Numbered from the stretch's first letter, positions 1-7,504 are shown. The stretch is 18,745 nucleotides of DNA from JAENVU01 sp046598395 (GCA_046598395.1 JBKJIQ010000005.1:1-18745); one strand, 5' to 3'. The notes: generated by a model from the sequence alone, not told the origin. Program-made: numbers and translations.

Positions 1-565
1 TGAGTGCGCCGAGTTCGTGGGTGACGCCGTCTTCGTCGGTTGTGGTGGCGAGGTGACGCGACCGGTCGGCGATGGCGGCGAGTCCGGTGGTGGGCGTGAG
101 CCCCCAGATGGGATCGAGGTTGACGCGGGTAGCCCGCAACAGCGCGAGCCGGTCGCTCTTGGCCTTCGGCAGGGTCCGCTCGTGGGGGAGAACATCGCCC
201 TCGCCCGCCGCGCTCGGTAGGACCAGACCACCGATGATGCCGACGGTGTGGCGCGGCTGATCGCGATCGTCCACGTACGTCATGCGGTACGAATAGAACG
301 CGGGAGTGTCATCGCGGATGAGGACACCCGCGGCTTCCCACTCGCGGAGCTGGCGCGCGGCGCGCTCGTAGCCGTCGCCCTCGCCGGGAAGAATGAGCCG
401 TACGGCGTTGTGCTCCGATCGAGCCGCGAGCGCCTCGCGCTGGTCGGGATCGATGACGTCATAGGGTGGCGCCGTTAGTACGTCGAGATGTTCGGTTTCT
501 GGATGGTCGGCGTTGGTCGCTTCGGCTCGATAGCGGATCGCAGCAAACGGACGGAACTCGGGCAC
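1..565 (-). CDS. DUF1015 family protein, N-terminal part (runs off the window)
   Basis: Read on the minus strand, an open frame of 188 codons starts at a GTG (565-563) and reaches the left edge without a stop. A GGAGG Shine-Dalgarno (plus-strand CCTCC at 576-580) lies 10 bases upstream and decides the start. The protein opens PEFRPFAAIRY, then has LTAPPYDVI at about residues 30-38, EHNAVRLILP near 51-60, a FYSYRM segment near 90-95 and LPHERTLPKAKSDR near 126-139. This pattern is that of the DUF1015 family, which is usually about 400 residues, so roughly half is present. No biochemical function is established for the family. It is divergent from the HAD phosphatase gene, with 91 bases between the two starts. 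Family assignment is from memory of its conserved motifs and is fairly secure; function is unknown. Confidence 0.85.
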   Translation of the reverse strand, partial: MPEFRPFAAIRYRAEATNADHPETEHLDVLTAPPYDVIDPDQREALAARSEHNAVRLILPGEGDGYERAARQLREWEAAGVLIRDDTPAFYSYRMTYVDDRDQPRHTVGIIGGLVLPSAAGEGDVLPHERTLPKAKSDRLALLRATRVNLDPIWGLTPTTGLAAIADRSRHLATTTDEDGVTHELGAL

Positions 566-656
566 GGTCGTGGGGCCTCCGGGTCGATCGGCCCCGATTG
601 TGGCACGGTCGTCATGGAGCACCGGGCACCGGCGCTACGGGAGATGGAGAGTCCGA
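566..656. promoter_or_regulatory. Divergent intergenic region with an inverted repeat
   Basis: These 91 bases separate the DUF1015 start from the HAD phosphatase start and must hold the control signals of both. Visible elements are the GGAGG of the minus-strand gene (576-580), a GGAGA ribosome binding site for the plus-strand gene (646-650, 6 bases before its GTG), and an inverted repeat GGGGCC (572-577) / GGCCCC (590-595) that overlaps the minus-strand ribosome binding site. I could not identify convincing -35/-10 pairs. Confidence 0.4.
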
Positions 657-1463
657 GTGATCAACCACCGCGATGGACCGGTGATCGTGTGCGATCTCGA
701 CGGCGTGTTGTGGCGAGGCGAGACCGCGATCCCGGGCTCGGCTGACGCGGTGAACGCATTGCGGGCCTCTGGGTCGAGGGTGGCGTTCCTGACCAATAAT
801 TCCAGTGTGCGGCTGATGGATGTGGTGGCTCGCCTCGCGGCCATCGGTGTTCGGGCGGAGGCGGATGACGTGGCCACGAGCGCGCAAGCGGCCGCCGCGC
901 TCCTCACCCTCGATCTGGCGGCCGGCTCGCGGGTGCTGGCGTGTGCGGGCGACGGCGTGATCGAGGCGCTCACGACCGCGGGCTTCGAGGTGGTGGCCAA
1001 TACGGCCGAGGTGGTTCCGGACGTGGACGCGGTGGTGGTGGGGTTCCATCGGGACTTCGACTTCGATCGTCTGGATCGGGCGGCCGACGCGGTGCGACGC
1101 GGCGCGGCATTTGTGGCGACGAATACCGACGCGTCGTACCCCGGAACTCACCGCGTGTTGCCGGGAGCGGGCTCGTTGGTGGCGGCGGTCGCCGTCGCCT
1201 CCGGGCATGATCCGATCGTGGCCGGGAAGCCCGAGGCCGCGACGGTGGGCTTGGTGCGCGAGCGGTTCGGGGCCAACGGGATCATGGTGGGAGATCGGCC
1301 GTCGACCGACGGTGTGTTGGCACAACGGCTGGGCTGGCCGTTCGCGATGGTGCTGTCCGGCATCGGCGGTCACGATCCGAATGAACCGGTCCCCGCGCCC
1401 GCTCCGCAGTGGGTCACTGCCGACTTGGCCGGACTCGCGGCCCTGCTGGTTGGGTCATCGTGA
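657..1463 (+). CDS. HAD superfamily IIA hydrolase (NagD-like phosphatase)
   Basis: The product is 268 residues from a GTG start supported by GGAGA six bases upstream; an upstream in-frame ATG-like start at 570 would add 29 residues with no family similarity and is not preferred. All HAD motifs are present: VCDLDGVLW with nucleophile D13 and acid/base D15, FLTNNSS (T46), the motif III lysine in GKPEAAT (K191), and GDRPSTDG with D213 and D218. The cap inserted between motifs II and III is the C2 type seen in NagD and p-nitrophenylphosphatases. It should hydrolyse small cytosolic phosphate esters. The gene in the same position in M. tuberculosis (Rv1692) has been described as a glycerol-3-phosphate phosphatase, but substrate transfer by synteny alone is weak. 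It is the first gene of the plus-strand cluster. Confidence 0.9.
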   Translation: MINHRDGPVIVCDLDGVLWRGETAIPGSADAVNALRASGSRVAFLTNNSSVRLMDVVARLAAIGVRAEADDVATSAQAAAALLTLDLAAGSRVLACAGDGVIEALTTAGFEVVANTAEVVPDVDAVVVGFHRDFDFDRLDRAADAVRRGAAFVATNTDASYPGTHRVLPGAGSLVAAVAVASGHDPIVAGKPEAATVGLVRERFGANGIMVGDRPSTDGVLAQRLGWPFAMVLSGIGGHDPNEPVPAPAPQWVTADLAGLAALLVGSS

Positions 1464-1487
1464 ACTGAGCCGCGCCGGTGATCTGAG

Positions 1488-1515
1488 CGGCCGGAGGGCC
1501 TCCAGAGTCCGGCCG
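1488..1515 (+). terminator. GC-rich hairpin between the HAD gene and the phasin-like gene
   Basis: CGGCCGGA (1488-1495) and TCCGGCCG (1508-1515) form a perfect 8-bp stem with a 12-base loop, 25 bases after the HAD stop codon. There is no T-tract after it, so it would be an atypical terminator or an mRNA processing/stability element. It suggests the HAD gene is at least partly separated from the following operon. Confidence 0.4.
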
Positions 1516-1535
1516 AGCGGTGCGCAAAAGCGCTA

Positions 1536-1560
1536 CCGTGAGGGACCCATTTTTAGGAGA
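1536..1560 (+). promoter_or_regulatory. Possible promoter and ribosome binding site of the phasin-like gene
   Basis: A TACCGT hexamer (about 1533-1538) fits the actinobacterial -10 pattern TAnnnT, and a purine-rich AGGAGA (1555-1560) is six bases from the ATG at 1567. No good -35 is visible at the normal spacing. The ribosome binding site is clear; the promoter is a guess from one hexamer plus the upstream hairpin. Confidence 0.3.
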
Positions 1561-1566
1561 GTAGGA

Positions 1567-1995
1567 ATGCCGCAGCGTCCCGACTGGAACAAGTTTCTCG
1601 ATGCCGGTGCCGAGTTCGTCGCGCTCACGCGCGGCCAGGCGCGGGCGCGGGCGAAGGACTTGGTCGCCCAGGGCCATCTCGCCCAGGGCCAGGTCCAGGG
1701 ATTCGTCGATGACCTCGTGGATGAGAGCCGGCGGCGCAGCGATCTGCTGATGGATGTCGTCCGCCAGGAGATCCAGCGTCAGGTCACCACGCTCGGCATT
1801 GCCACCAAGGACGATCTCGTTCGCCTCGAAGCCAAGCTTGCCCGATCGAACGCGCCGGCGAAGGCCCCCGCCAAGATGAAGGCCCCCGCAAAGCCTGCGG
1901 CGAAGAAGGCCCTCGCAAAGCCTGCGGCGAAGAAGGCCCCCGCGAAGAGGGCCGCTGCCAAGACCACGGCAGCCCGCCCCACCAAGGCGTCGTAG
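1567..1995 (+). CDS. Phasin-like protein with lysine/alanine-rich histone-like tail
   Basis: The product is 142 residues. The ATG at 1567 is chosen because AGGAGA sits six bases before it; the frame stays open far upstream (to 1111) through the HAD gene, which is only a shadow. Residues 1-95 are a predicted helical domain with the layout of the phasin / PHA-synthesis-regulator family (COG3937-like): a segment of G-x-L-x-x-x-x-x-x-FVDDLVDES type, then an amphipathic helix and TKDDLVRLEAKL. Residues 96-142 are a low-complexity tail rich in Ala, Lys and Pro with 9-residue repeats of the APAKPAAKK type, as in histone H1-like and PhaF-like proteins. The N-terminal part could bind granule or membrane surfaces and the tail nucleic acid; both are inferences. 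A small gene also sits here in mycobacteria (Rv1693), but homology is uncertain. It is followed by tlyA after six bases. Confidence 0.75.
   Translation: MPQRPDWNKFLDAGAEFVALTRGQARARAKDLVAQGHLAQGQVQGFVDDLVDESRRRSDLLMDVVRQEIQRQVTTLGIATKDDLVRLEAKLARSNAPAKAPAKMKAPAKPAAKKALAKPAAKKAPAKRAAAKTTAARPTKAS
1888..1950 (+). repeat. 27-base tandem repeat in the basic tail of the phasin-like gene
   Basis: The block GCAAAGCCTGCGGCGAAGAA begins at 1888 and again at 1915, giving a 27-base (9-residue) period. Nearly identical copies at DNA level encode KPAAKK units, with degenerate copies on both sides. This is the kind of repeat that changes copy number by slippage without breaking the frame. Confidence 0.75.
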
Positions 1996-2001
1996 GGCGC
2001 T

Positions 2002-2784
2002 TTGCGTCGGCGGCTTGACGCGGAGCTGGTCCGTCGCGGTCTCGTGCCCAGCCGGGCACGGGCAGCCGCCGCGATCGGTGCGGGTCTCGTCACCGTCGGC
2101 GGTGCCCCGGCAACGTCACCCGCTCGCCAGGTTGCGCCCGATGAACCGCTGTTCGTCAATCCCGATGCGGCCCGATTCGTGTCGCGTGGCGGTGAAAAGT
2201 TGGATGCCGCGCTCGAGCAATGGACCATTGATGTGCGCGGGTTGCGCGTGCTCGACGCCGGGGCATCCACCGGCGGGTTCACCGACTGTGTGTTACAACG
2301 CGGGGCACGGGAAGTGGTGGCCGTCGACGTTGGTCACGGTCAGTTGGCGTGGTCCCTGCGATCCGATGATCGGGTAACGGTGATGGAGCGCACCAACCTG
2401 CGTCACGTTGAGGAGTTCGCGGGTGGTCCCGCGGAGGCGGCAGTCGCGGACCTCTCGTTCATATCCTTGCTCACGGTGGCACCCGCGCTGATCCGGTTGA
2501 CCACCGAGACCGCGCCGTTCGTGCTCTTGGTGAAGCCGCAGTTCGAAGCGGGGCGGAGCCGGGTGGGTCGTGGTGGGATTGTGCGTGATCCGGCCGTTCA
2601 CCGCGCCGTGCTTGGTGAGGTGGTGCTTGGATTGGCCACAGCCGGGCTCATTGTTCGTGCGATCATGCGGTCGCCGTTGACCGGCGCCGATGGCAACGTC
2701 GAGTTCCTTGCTCGCGCGGCCAAGGTCGGAACCGTCGTCGATGCTGCCGCGCTCGATCTCGTGGCGACGGGCGACGGGCAATGA
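2002..2784 (+). CDS. tlyA: TlyA family rRNA 2'-O-methyltransferase
   Basis: The product is 260 residues from a TTG start; MRRRLDAELVRRGL matches the usual family N-terminus and there is only a six-base gap to the preceding stop. Residues 1-60 form an S4 RNA-binding domain (LVRRGLVPSRARAAAAI). Residues 60-250 are an FtsJ/RrmJ-type methyltransferase: SAM loop DAGASTGGF (85-93), and a likely catalytic tetrad K66 (GGEKLDAAL), D150 (DLSFISL), K178 (LVKPQFE) and E234 (GNVEFL). In mycobacteria TlyA methylates C1409 of 16S and C1920 of 23S rRNA, and its loss gives capreomycin resistance. Everything needed for activity is visible. Its TGA overlaps the next ATG by four bases (ATGA), so translation is probably coupled with NAD kinase. 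Confidence 0.95.
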   Translation: MRRRLDAELVRRGLVPSRARAAAAIGAGLVTVGGAPATSPARQVAPDEPLFVNPDAARFVSRGGEKLDAALEQWTIDVRGLRVLDAGASTGGFTDCVLQRGAREVVAVDVGHGQLAWSLRSDDRVTVMERTNLRHVEEFAGGPAEAAVADLSFISLLTVAPALIRLTTETAPFVLLVKPQFEAGRSRVGRGGIVRDPAVHRAVLGEVVLGLATAGLIVRAIMRSPLTGADGNVEFLARAAKVGTVVDAAALDLVATGDGQ

Positions 2785-3632
2785 ATCCCGTCCGGCGAAT
2801 CGGGATCGTGGCGCACCCCGACCGGGAAGAGGCGCGCAACCTGGTAGAGCACACGAGCGAATGGTGCGCAGGGCGTGGTATCAGCGTGGTGATCGCGGAG
2901 GCGGGTCCGCTGAGCAATGACGGATATCTGGTTCCAGAAGGTTTCGCGGTCGGACTCGATGCCGTCCTTTCGCTCGGCGGCGACGGCACCATGCTGCGCA
3001 CGGTCGATTTAGTGTCCGAAGCGAGCGTCCCGGTGCTCGGCGTGAACTGCGGTCAGATGGGATACCTCACCGAAGTTGAGCCGGCGCACATTGATGAAGC
3101 GCTCGAGCGACTCGCGAGCGGTGACTATTCGGTGAGTGAACGCACCGTGCTGGCGGTGACGGTGGAGTCCGATGGCCCGGCGGCGGGCGCATGGACCGCG
3201 CTCAACGAAGCGGTGATCGAAAAGACCAGGCCGGGGCGGCTGGTGCGGTTTGAAGTCGTGGTCAACGGCGAACCGTTCACCACGTACGCGGCCGATGGCG
3301 TGATCGTGGCGACGCCCACCGGTTCCACCGCGTATGCGTTTTCCGCGGGTGGACCGATCGTGTCACCGCGGCTCGCGTGCCTGCTGCTCACGCCGGTGTC
3401 GCCCCACATGTTGTTCAACCGCACCCTCGTGCTCGACAGCCATGATCGCCTCGACCTCGTGGTCACTGATCGACCCGCCTTGCTCACTCTGGATGGTCGG
3501 GCCCTGGGCGAGATCGAGCCCGGCACTGTGGTCCGCTGCGTCTGTGGGCCGCGCCCGGCGCGAGTCATCACGTTGGGGCCGCGCGATTTTCATCAGATAT
3601 TGAAAATGAAGTTCGGCTTGGCGGATCGCTGA
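2781..3632 (+). CDS. nadK: NAD kinase
   Basis: The product is 283 residues, a normal length. It phosphorylates NAD to NADP in the cytosol, normally with ATP or polyphosphate in actinobacteria. GGDGT is at residues 66-70 with the catalytic aspartate, NE at 142-143 (LNEAVI), and the ATP/NAD-binding stretch ADGVIVATPTGSTAY at 171-185, followed by the SAGGPIVSP segment. The ATG lies inside the tlyA stop (ATGA), and its own TGA shares one base with the recN ATG (TGATG at 3630-3634). The start has no strong ribosome binding site, which fits coupled translation in a tlyA-nadK-recN-steA unit. In mycobacteria the same gene is called ppnK. Confidence 0.95.
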   Translation: MNPVRRIGIVAHPDREEARNLVEHTSEWCAGRGISVVIAEAGPLSNDGYLVPEGFAVGLDAVLSLGGDGTMLRTVDLVSEASVPVLGVNCGQMGYLTEVEPAHIDEALERLASGDYSVSERTVLAVTVESDGPAAGAWTALNEAVIEKTRPGRLVRFEVVVNGEPFTTYAADGVIVATPTGSTAYAFSAGGPIVSPRLACLLLTPVSPHMLFNRTLVLDSHDRLDLVVTDRPALLTLDGRALGEIEPGTVVRCVCGPRPARVITLGPRDFHQILKMKFGLADR

Positions 3633-5350
3633 TGTTGGTGGAGTTGCGGATCGAGAACCTGGGGATCATCGAAGAGCTGCATCTGCTCGTTGGTCCCGGG
3701 TTGACCGCAATCACGGGCGAGACCGGCGCGGGCAAGACCCTGATCACCGGTGCACTCGCGCTCTTGGGCGGCGAACGTGCCGACTCCGTGGTGGTCCGCG
3801 ACGGAGCGATCGAAGCACGGGTAGAAGGTCGCTTCGATGCGGGATCACTTGGCGAGCAGGACGGCGAGCAGGACGGCGAGGTTGATCAAGAGGTCGGCCG
3901 GGAGGTGGTGCTGGCCCGGGTGGTGCCCCGCGTTGGGCGCAGCCGCGCCTATATCGACGGCCGACTCGCCACTGCTTCAGAGCTCGCGGGGCTGGCATCG
4001 GGCTTGCTCGACCTGCATGCGCAGCACGCTCATCAAGCGCTGCTCGCGCCGGCGGCCCAGCGCCGCATTCTCGATGGTTTTGCCGGCGAGCCGGCCGTTC
4101 GCTCGCTCGGCGAGTATCGAGCTGCGCGCCAGGCGGTAGCCGAAGTCGATGCCGCGCTGGCCGATCACGGCGGCGATGCCCGGATGCGAGCACGCGAGAT
4201 TTCGTTGCTCGAGTTTCAAGTTGCCGAGATCGACGGCGCCGCGCTCACCGATCCCGACGAGCTCGTGGGCCTCGAAGCCGAGGAGCAGCGCCTGGCCGAC
4301 GCCGTGGGGATCAGGGACGCGCTGGCGGTGGCCCGCGATGCGCTCGACACGCAGGTCATCGACGGGATCGGTGCCGCGCTCAGTGCCATGGGATCGCGCG
4401 CCTCCCTGGCTCCGCTCGATGCTCGTCTCCGTGCGCTCCAAGCCGACGCCGCCGACGTCGCTCACGATCTGCGCGCCGAGCACGAGACGGTGGTGGACGA
4501 TCCGGCTCGCGTGGAAGTAGTACGCGTCCGGCGCCAACTGTTGCGCGATCTCGGTCGCAAGTACGGCGATCAACTCGCCGAGGTCATCGCGTTTCGCGAC
4601 GACGCGAGCGTTCGCCTCGATGCGTTGCGGTCCCATGACGAGCGGGTCGCTGAACTCGAGGACGAGCGCTCGGTCGCGGCGATCGCGGTGGATCAAGCGG
4701 CATCGTCACTGCGGGCGGCTCGCATGGCGGCCGCTGAGCCGTTCGCGGCCGCGGTCACGGCGCAACTGCGAGAGCTGGCGATGCCGGGCGCTCGTATCGG
4801 CGTCGAGGTCGTTGCTGGTCCCGAAGTCGAAGATGGTGCGGATGAAGTGACGATGGTGCTCGCGGCAAATCCGGGCGAGCCACCGGCACCACTCGCCAAA
4901 GTGGCATCCGGCGGGGAGCGGTCCCGGTCGCTCCTCGCGGTGCGCGTGGCGGCGCTCGCCAGTGGTGCGGTGCCCGGAGGCCGGGCACTGGTGTTCGACG
5001 AGGTGGATGCGGGCGTGGGCGGCGAGGCCGGCGCCGCGGTGGGTCGAGCCCTGGCCGCACTTTCACAAGACGCCCAGGTACTCTGCGTCACCCACCTCGC
5101 CCAGGTTGCGGCCTGCGCCCGGACCCAAGTCGTGGTCCGCAAAGGGGATCAAGGTGGCCGCACCGTGGCCCACGCGACCGTCGTAGACGGGGAGGATCGA
5201 GTGACCGAGTTGTCGCGCATGCTGGCGGGAGTCGATGACTCCGATCACGCGCGAGGCCACGCGGAAGAACTCCTGACTCGTGCCGCGAAGCCGAAAGCCC
5301 CGGAACCGAAAGTCTCGCCGAAGCCTCACCGCTCGAAACGCACGCGATGA
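3632..5350 (+). CDS. recN: DNA repair protein RecN
   Basis: The product is 572 residues, an SMC-like ATPase acting in double-strand break repair. The N-terminal half-ATPase has Walker A GETGAGKT at residues 29-36; the C-terminal half has the ABC signature SGGERSRS starting at S426 and Walker B LVFDEVDAGVGG with D456/E457. Two long helical stretches between them form the coiled coil. Oddities: an acidic direct duplication EQDGEQDGEVDQEV near residues 73-87, encoded by two copies of a 12-base unit, and a basic Lys/Pro/Arg extension of about 20 residues after the normal end (AEELLTRA). Neither touches catalytic motifs. The start shares one base with the nadK stop, and its own stop overlaps the steA ATG by four bases. 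Confidence 0.96.
   Translation: MLVELRIENLGIIEELHLLVGPGLTAITGETGAGKTLITGALALLGGERADSVVVRDGAIEARVEGRFDAGSLGEQDGEQDGEVDQEVGREVVLARVVPRVGRSRAYIDGRLATASELAGLASGLLDLHAQHAHQALLAPAAQRRILDGFAGEPAVRSLGEYRAARQAVAEVDAALADHGGDARMRAREISLLEFQVAEIDGAALTDPDELVGLEAEEQRLADAVGIRDALAVARDALDTQVIDGIGAALSAMGSRASLAPLDARLRALQADAADVAHDLRAEHETVVDDPARVEVVRVRRQLLRDLGRKYGDQLAEVIAFRDDASVRLDALRSHDERVAELEDERSVAAIAVDQAASSLRAARMAAAEPFAAAVTAQLRELAMPGARIGVEVVAGPEVEDGADEVTMVLAANPGEPPAPLAKVASGGERSRSLLAVRVAALASGAVPGGRALVFDEVDAGVGGEAGAAVGRALAALSQDAQVLCVTHLAQVAACARTQVVVRKGDQGGRTVAHATVVDGEDRVTELSRMLAGVDDSDHARGHAEELLTRAAKPKAPEPKVSPKPHRSKRTR
3851..3879 (+). repeat. 12-base tandem duplication inside recN
   Basis: GGCGAGCAGGAC occurs at 3851-3862 and again at 3863-3874, followed by GGCGAG. 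It encodes the duplicated GEQD units in a variable acidic loop of the N-terminal head domain of RecN and keeps the frame. Confidence 0.7.
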
Positions 5351-6522
5351 AGCGCAACGCAACCGCGCTTGTCCCCATCTCACCACTCACCGCAGTAGCG
5401 CGCGTCGATCAGCGCACCAAGGATCTCGTCAAGCGGATGCAGCCGGGTGAGATCGCGGTCATCGATCATGGCGATATCGATCGCGTGGCGGCCGAAGGTC
5501 TCATCGCTGCGCAGGTTGGGGCGGTGCTCAACGCGTCGGTCTCGATCACGGGTCGGTATCCGAACGGTGGGCCGATTCGGATCGTGGAGGCGGGCATCCC
5601 GCTGGTTGATGGTCTCGGTCCCGAGTTCTTCGCGGCGATGAACGAAGGCGCAGAACTCACGATCGACGGTGGCGTAATTTCTCGCGCGTCGCTCACCGTG
5701 GGTGAGGGCACGGTGCAGTCGATCGAGAGTGTCGCCGCGGCGATGGAAGCCGCGCGGCTGAACATCGGCGACGAACTCGAACGGTTCGCGGCGAACACCT
5801 TGGAGTACATCAAGACCGAGGCGAAGATCACCTTCGAACCGCTCGACCTGCCGAAGTTGCACACCCAGTTCAAAGGCCGCCACGCGATGGTCGTGGTGCG
5901 CGGGCACGACTATCAGAGCGACCTGGCCGCACTGAAGCACTACCTCCGCGAGTACGAACCGGTGCTGATCGGCGTGGACGGGGGCGCGGATGCGCTGCTC
6001 GACCTTGGATTCACCCCCGACATCATCATCGGCGACTTCGACTCCGTCTCCGACGCGGCCGTTCATTGCGGAGCCGAGTTGCTCCACCATGTGCATCCGG
6101 ATGGGCGCGCGCCGGGGCGCGAGAACCTCGAGGCTCTCGGCTTGGTGAAAGGCGTCACCTACGAGGAGTTCGTGGCCGAGGGGATGAGTGAAGACGTGGC
6201 GATGTTGCTGGCCTATGAGGCCGGCTCACCGCTCATCGTGGCGGTCGGGACCCATTCCACGATGATCGAAATGCTCGACAAGGGCCGGAAGGGAATGGCA
6301 TCCACGTTCCTGACCCGGCTGCGCTTGGGTCCGGTACTCGTGGATGCCAAGGGCGTGAACCGTCTGTACGAAGGCCGGGTTCGCCGGCGTGACATCCTCG
6401 TACTGGTGCTCGCCGCGCTGTTCACGATCATCGTCATCGGACTCGTGGCCCAGCCGCTGCATTCATACGTCGACGGGATCCGCCTGACCCTCGATGACCT
6501 TTGGTATTCGATCACCCACTGA
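5347..6522 (+). CDS. steA: SteA-like protein (thiamine pyrophosphokinase-like fold, C-terminal membrane anchor)
   Basis: The product is 391 residues. The middle part carries a thiamine pyrophosphokinase-like core: VDGGADALLDLGFTPD starting at V210 (D211) and GDFDSVSD with D230 and D232. The first 170 residues are an extra domain not found in true thiamine pyrophosphokinases. The C-terminus has a single hydrophobic helix, about residues 349-369, after a basic RVRRRD. This is the architecture of the Rv1697/Cg1603 family. In Corynebacterium, SteA works with the neighbouring SteB in cell separation, linked to the RipC-FtsEX amidase pathway. By that analogy it is a cytoplasmic protein tethered to the division site. 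Nucleotide binding is possible but unproved, and no thiamine genes are nearby. Start: ATG inside the recN stop (ATGA). steB follows six bases later. Confidence 0.88.
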   Translation: MKRNATALVPISPLTAVARVDQRTKDLVKRMQPGEIAVIDHGDIDRVAAEGLIAAQVGAVLNASVSITGRYPNGGPIRIVEAGIPLVDGLGPEFFAAMNEGAELTIDGGVISRASLTVGEGTVQSIESVAAAMEAARLNIGDELERFAANTLEYIKTEAKITFEPLDLPKLHTQFKGRHAMVVVRGHDYQSDLAALKHYLREYEPVLIGVDGGADALLDLGFTPDIIIGDFDSVSDAAVHCGAELLHHVHPDGRAPGRENLEALGLVKGVTYEEFVAEGMSEDVAMLLAYEAGSPLIVAVGTHSTMIEMLDKGRKGMASTFLTRLRLGPVLVDAKGVNRLYEGRVRRRDILVLVLAALFTIIVIGLVAQPLHSYVDGIRLTLDDLWYSITH

Positions 6523-6528
6523 GGATCC

Positions 6529-7473
6529 ATGATCCATTTTCGGTTTCACGTTGTGTCGATCATCGCGGTCTTTCTCGCGCTCGCGATCGGGACGGTGATG
6601 GGTTCCGCGTTCGTCGGCAAAGCCGTGATCAGCAACTTGCAGATTCGGATCGACACGGTCTCCAACAAGGCCGACGAGAAGAATGCCGAGAACGAGAAGC
6701 TGCAAGGTCAGATCGACAACGTCGACCGTTACGTCGACCAGTCCTCGTCGTACGCGGTGGCGCGCACCCTCACCGGCGTGCGGATCAACCTCGTGGCCGA
6801 GCGCGGGGTCGACGGCGGCACCGTGGATGCCCAGGCCGCGCTCGTGCGCGCGGCGGGTGGCACGGTCCCCGGCGTCGTGTGGCTCGAGCCGTCATGGAAG
6901 CTCGATACCCCGGAGCAGGCCGCGGCGTTGCGTGCCGCGACCGGTTTGACCAATCGATCCCGTTCGGCGTTGCGGTCCGCTTCCGAGCAACTCCTCGGCC
7001 AACGCCTCGCGGCCACGGTACCGGTCGGACCCGTCGATGTCCTCGCAAAGTTGAACGACGCGAAGTTCGTCACCTTGGCCGGGGTCGCGGGCAGCGCGAC
7101 CCCTGCTGCGGGCGACTTCACGGGCACGGCCTCGCGGGTGCTCGAGGTCGGTGGCCCCGCCAGCGATGTGCCCGCGGAAGTGATCCGGGGGATCGCGAAG
7201 GGGGTTGTGGGCGCCTCGGGCTCGGTCGCGGTCGGTGAGATATTCACGACCTCGGAACGGACGCCGGATCGTTCCACCTGGATCGACGCGATCGCGAACG
7301 ACGACGCGCTGCGGAACCAGATCAGCACGATCGACGATCTTGATCTCATTGAAGGGCGGGTCGGGGCGACCCTCGCCCTCGCCGAACTCGCGGGTGACAC
7401 CGTGGGCAACTACGGCCTGGGCCGTGAACGCGCGGTCCCGGAACGATTGCCGACGGTCCCGGTCGCTCGCTAG
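6529..7473 (+). CDS. steB: SteB/MctB family single-pass protein (annotated elsewhere as copper transporter)
   Basis: The product is 314 residues. The start is an ATG after a GAGG ribosome binding site overlapping the steA stop. A short N-terminus is followed by one membrane helix at about residues 8-28, a coiled coil at about 37-70 (NKADEKNAENEKLQGQI), and an extracytoplasmic alpha/beta region to the end. This matches the Rv1698/MctB family (DUF3186), whose corynebacterial member is SteB. The whole protein has no cysteine, its only histidines are H3 and H7, and it has no methionine after residue 24, so no plausible copper ligands lie in the outer domain. Immediate linkage to steA supports a role in cell separation. 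It is the sixth gene in the tightly packed series beginning with the phasin-like gene. Confidence 0.88.
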   Translation: MIHFRFHVVSIIAVFLALAIGTVMGSAFVGKAVISNLQIRIDTVSNKADEKNAENEKLQGQIDNVDRYVDQSSSYAVARTLTGVRINLVAERGVDGGTVDAQAALVRAAGGTVPGVVWLEPSWKLDTPEQAAALRAATGLTNRSRSALRSASEQLLGQRLAATVPVGPVDVLAKLNDAKFVTLAGVAGSATPAAGDFTGTASRVLEVGGPASDVPAEVIRGIAKGVVGASGSVAVGEIFTTSERTPDRSTWIDAIANDDALRNQISTIDDLDLIEGRVGATLALAELAGDTVGNYGLGRERAVPERLPTVPVAR

Positions 7474-7485
7474 GTGAGCCTGACA

Positions 7486-7504
7486 GACTGCACCGGTGGC
7501 AGTC
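7486..7504 (+). promoter_or_regulatory. Hairpin with the start codon of the MraY-like gene in its loop
   Basis: GACTGC (7486-7491) and GCAGTC (7499-7504) are perfectly complementary, giving a 6-bp stem with loop ACCGGTG. The loop contains the GTG start at 7496-7498. An AGGTGA motif at 7472-7477 is too far (18 bases) for a normal ribosome binding site unless structure shortens the distance. A translational control element is possible but inferred. Confidence 0.35.

Noticed and set aside
612..1373. 253-codon minus-strand frame opposite the HAD gene
   Set aside because: His/Arg-rich composition without domains; a typical antisense shadow in high-GC DNA.
3977..4696. 239-codon minus-strand frame opposite recN
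   Set aside because: It mirrors the codon structure of recN and has no recognisable motif or ribosome binding site.
5380..6096. 238-codon minus-strand frame opposite steA
   Set aside because: Composition is that of an antisense shadow; steA has clear family motifs through the same region.
5347..6522. Genuine thiamine pyrophosphokinase
   Set aside because: The core motif is there, but the extra N-terminal domain, membrane helix and steB neighbour point to the SteA family; no thiamine gene or TPP riboswitch is seen.
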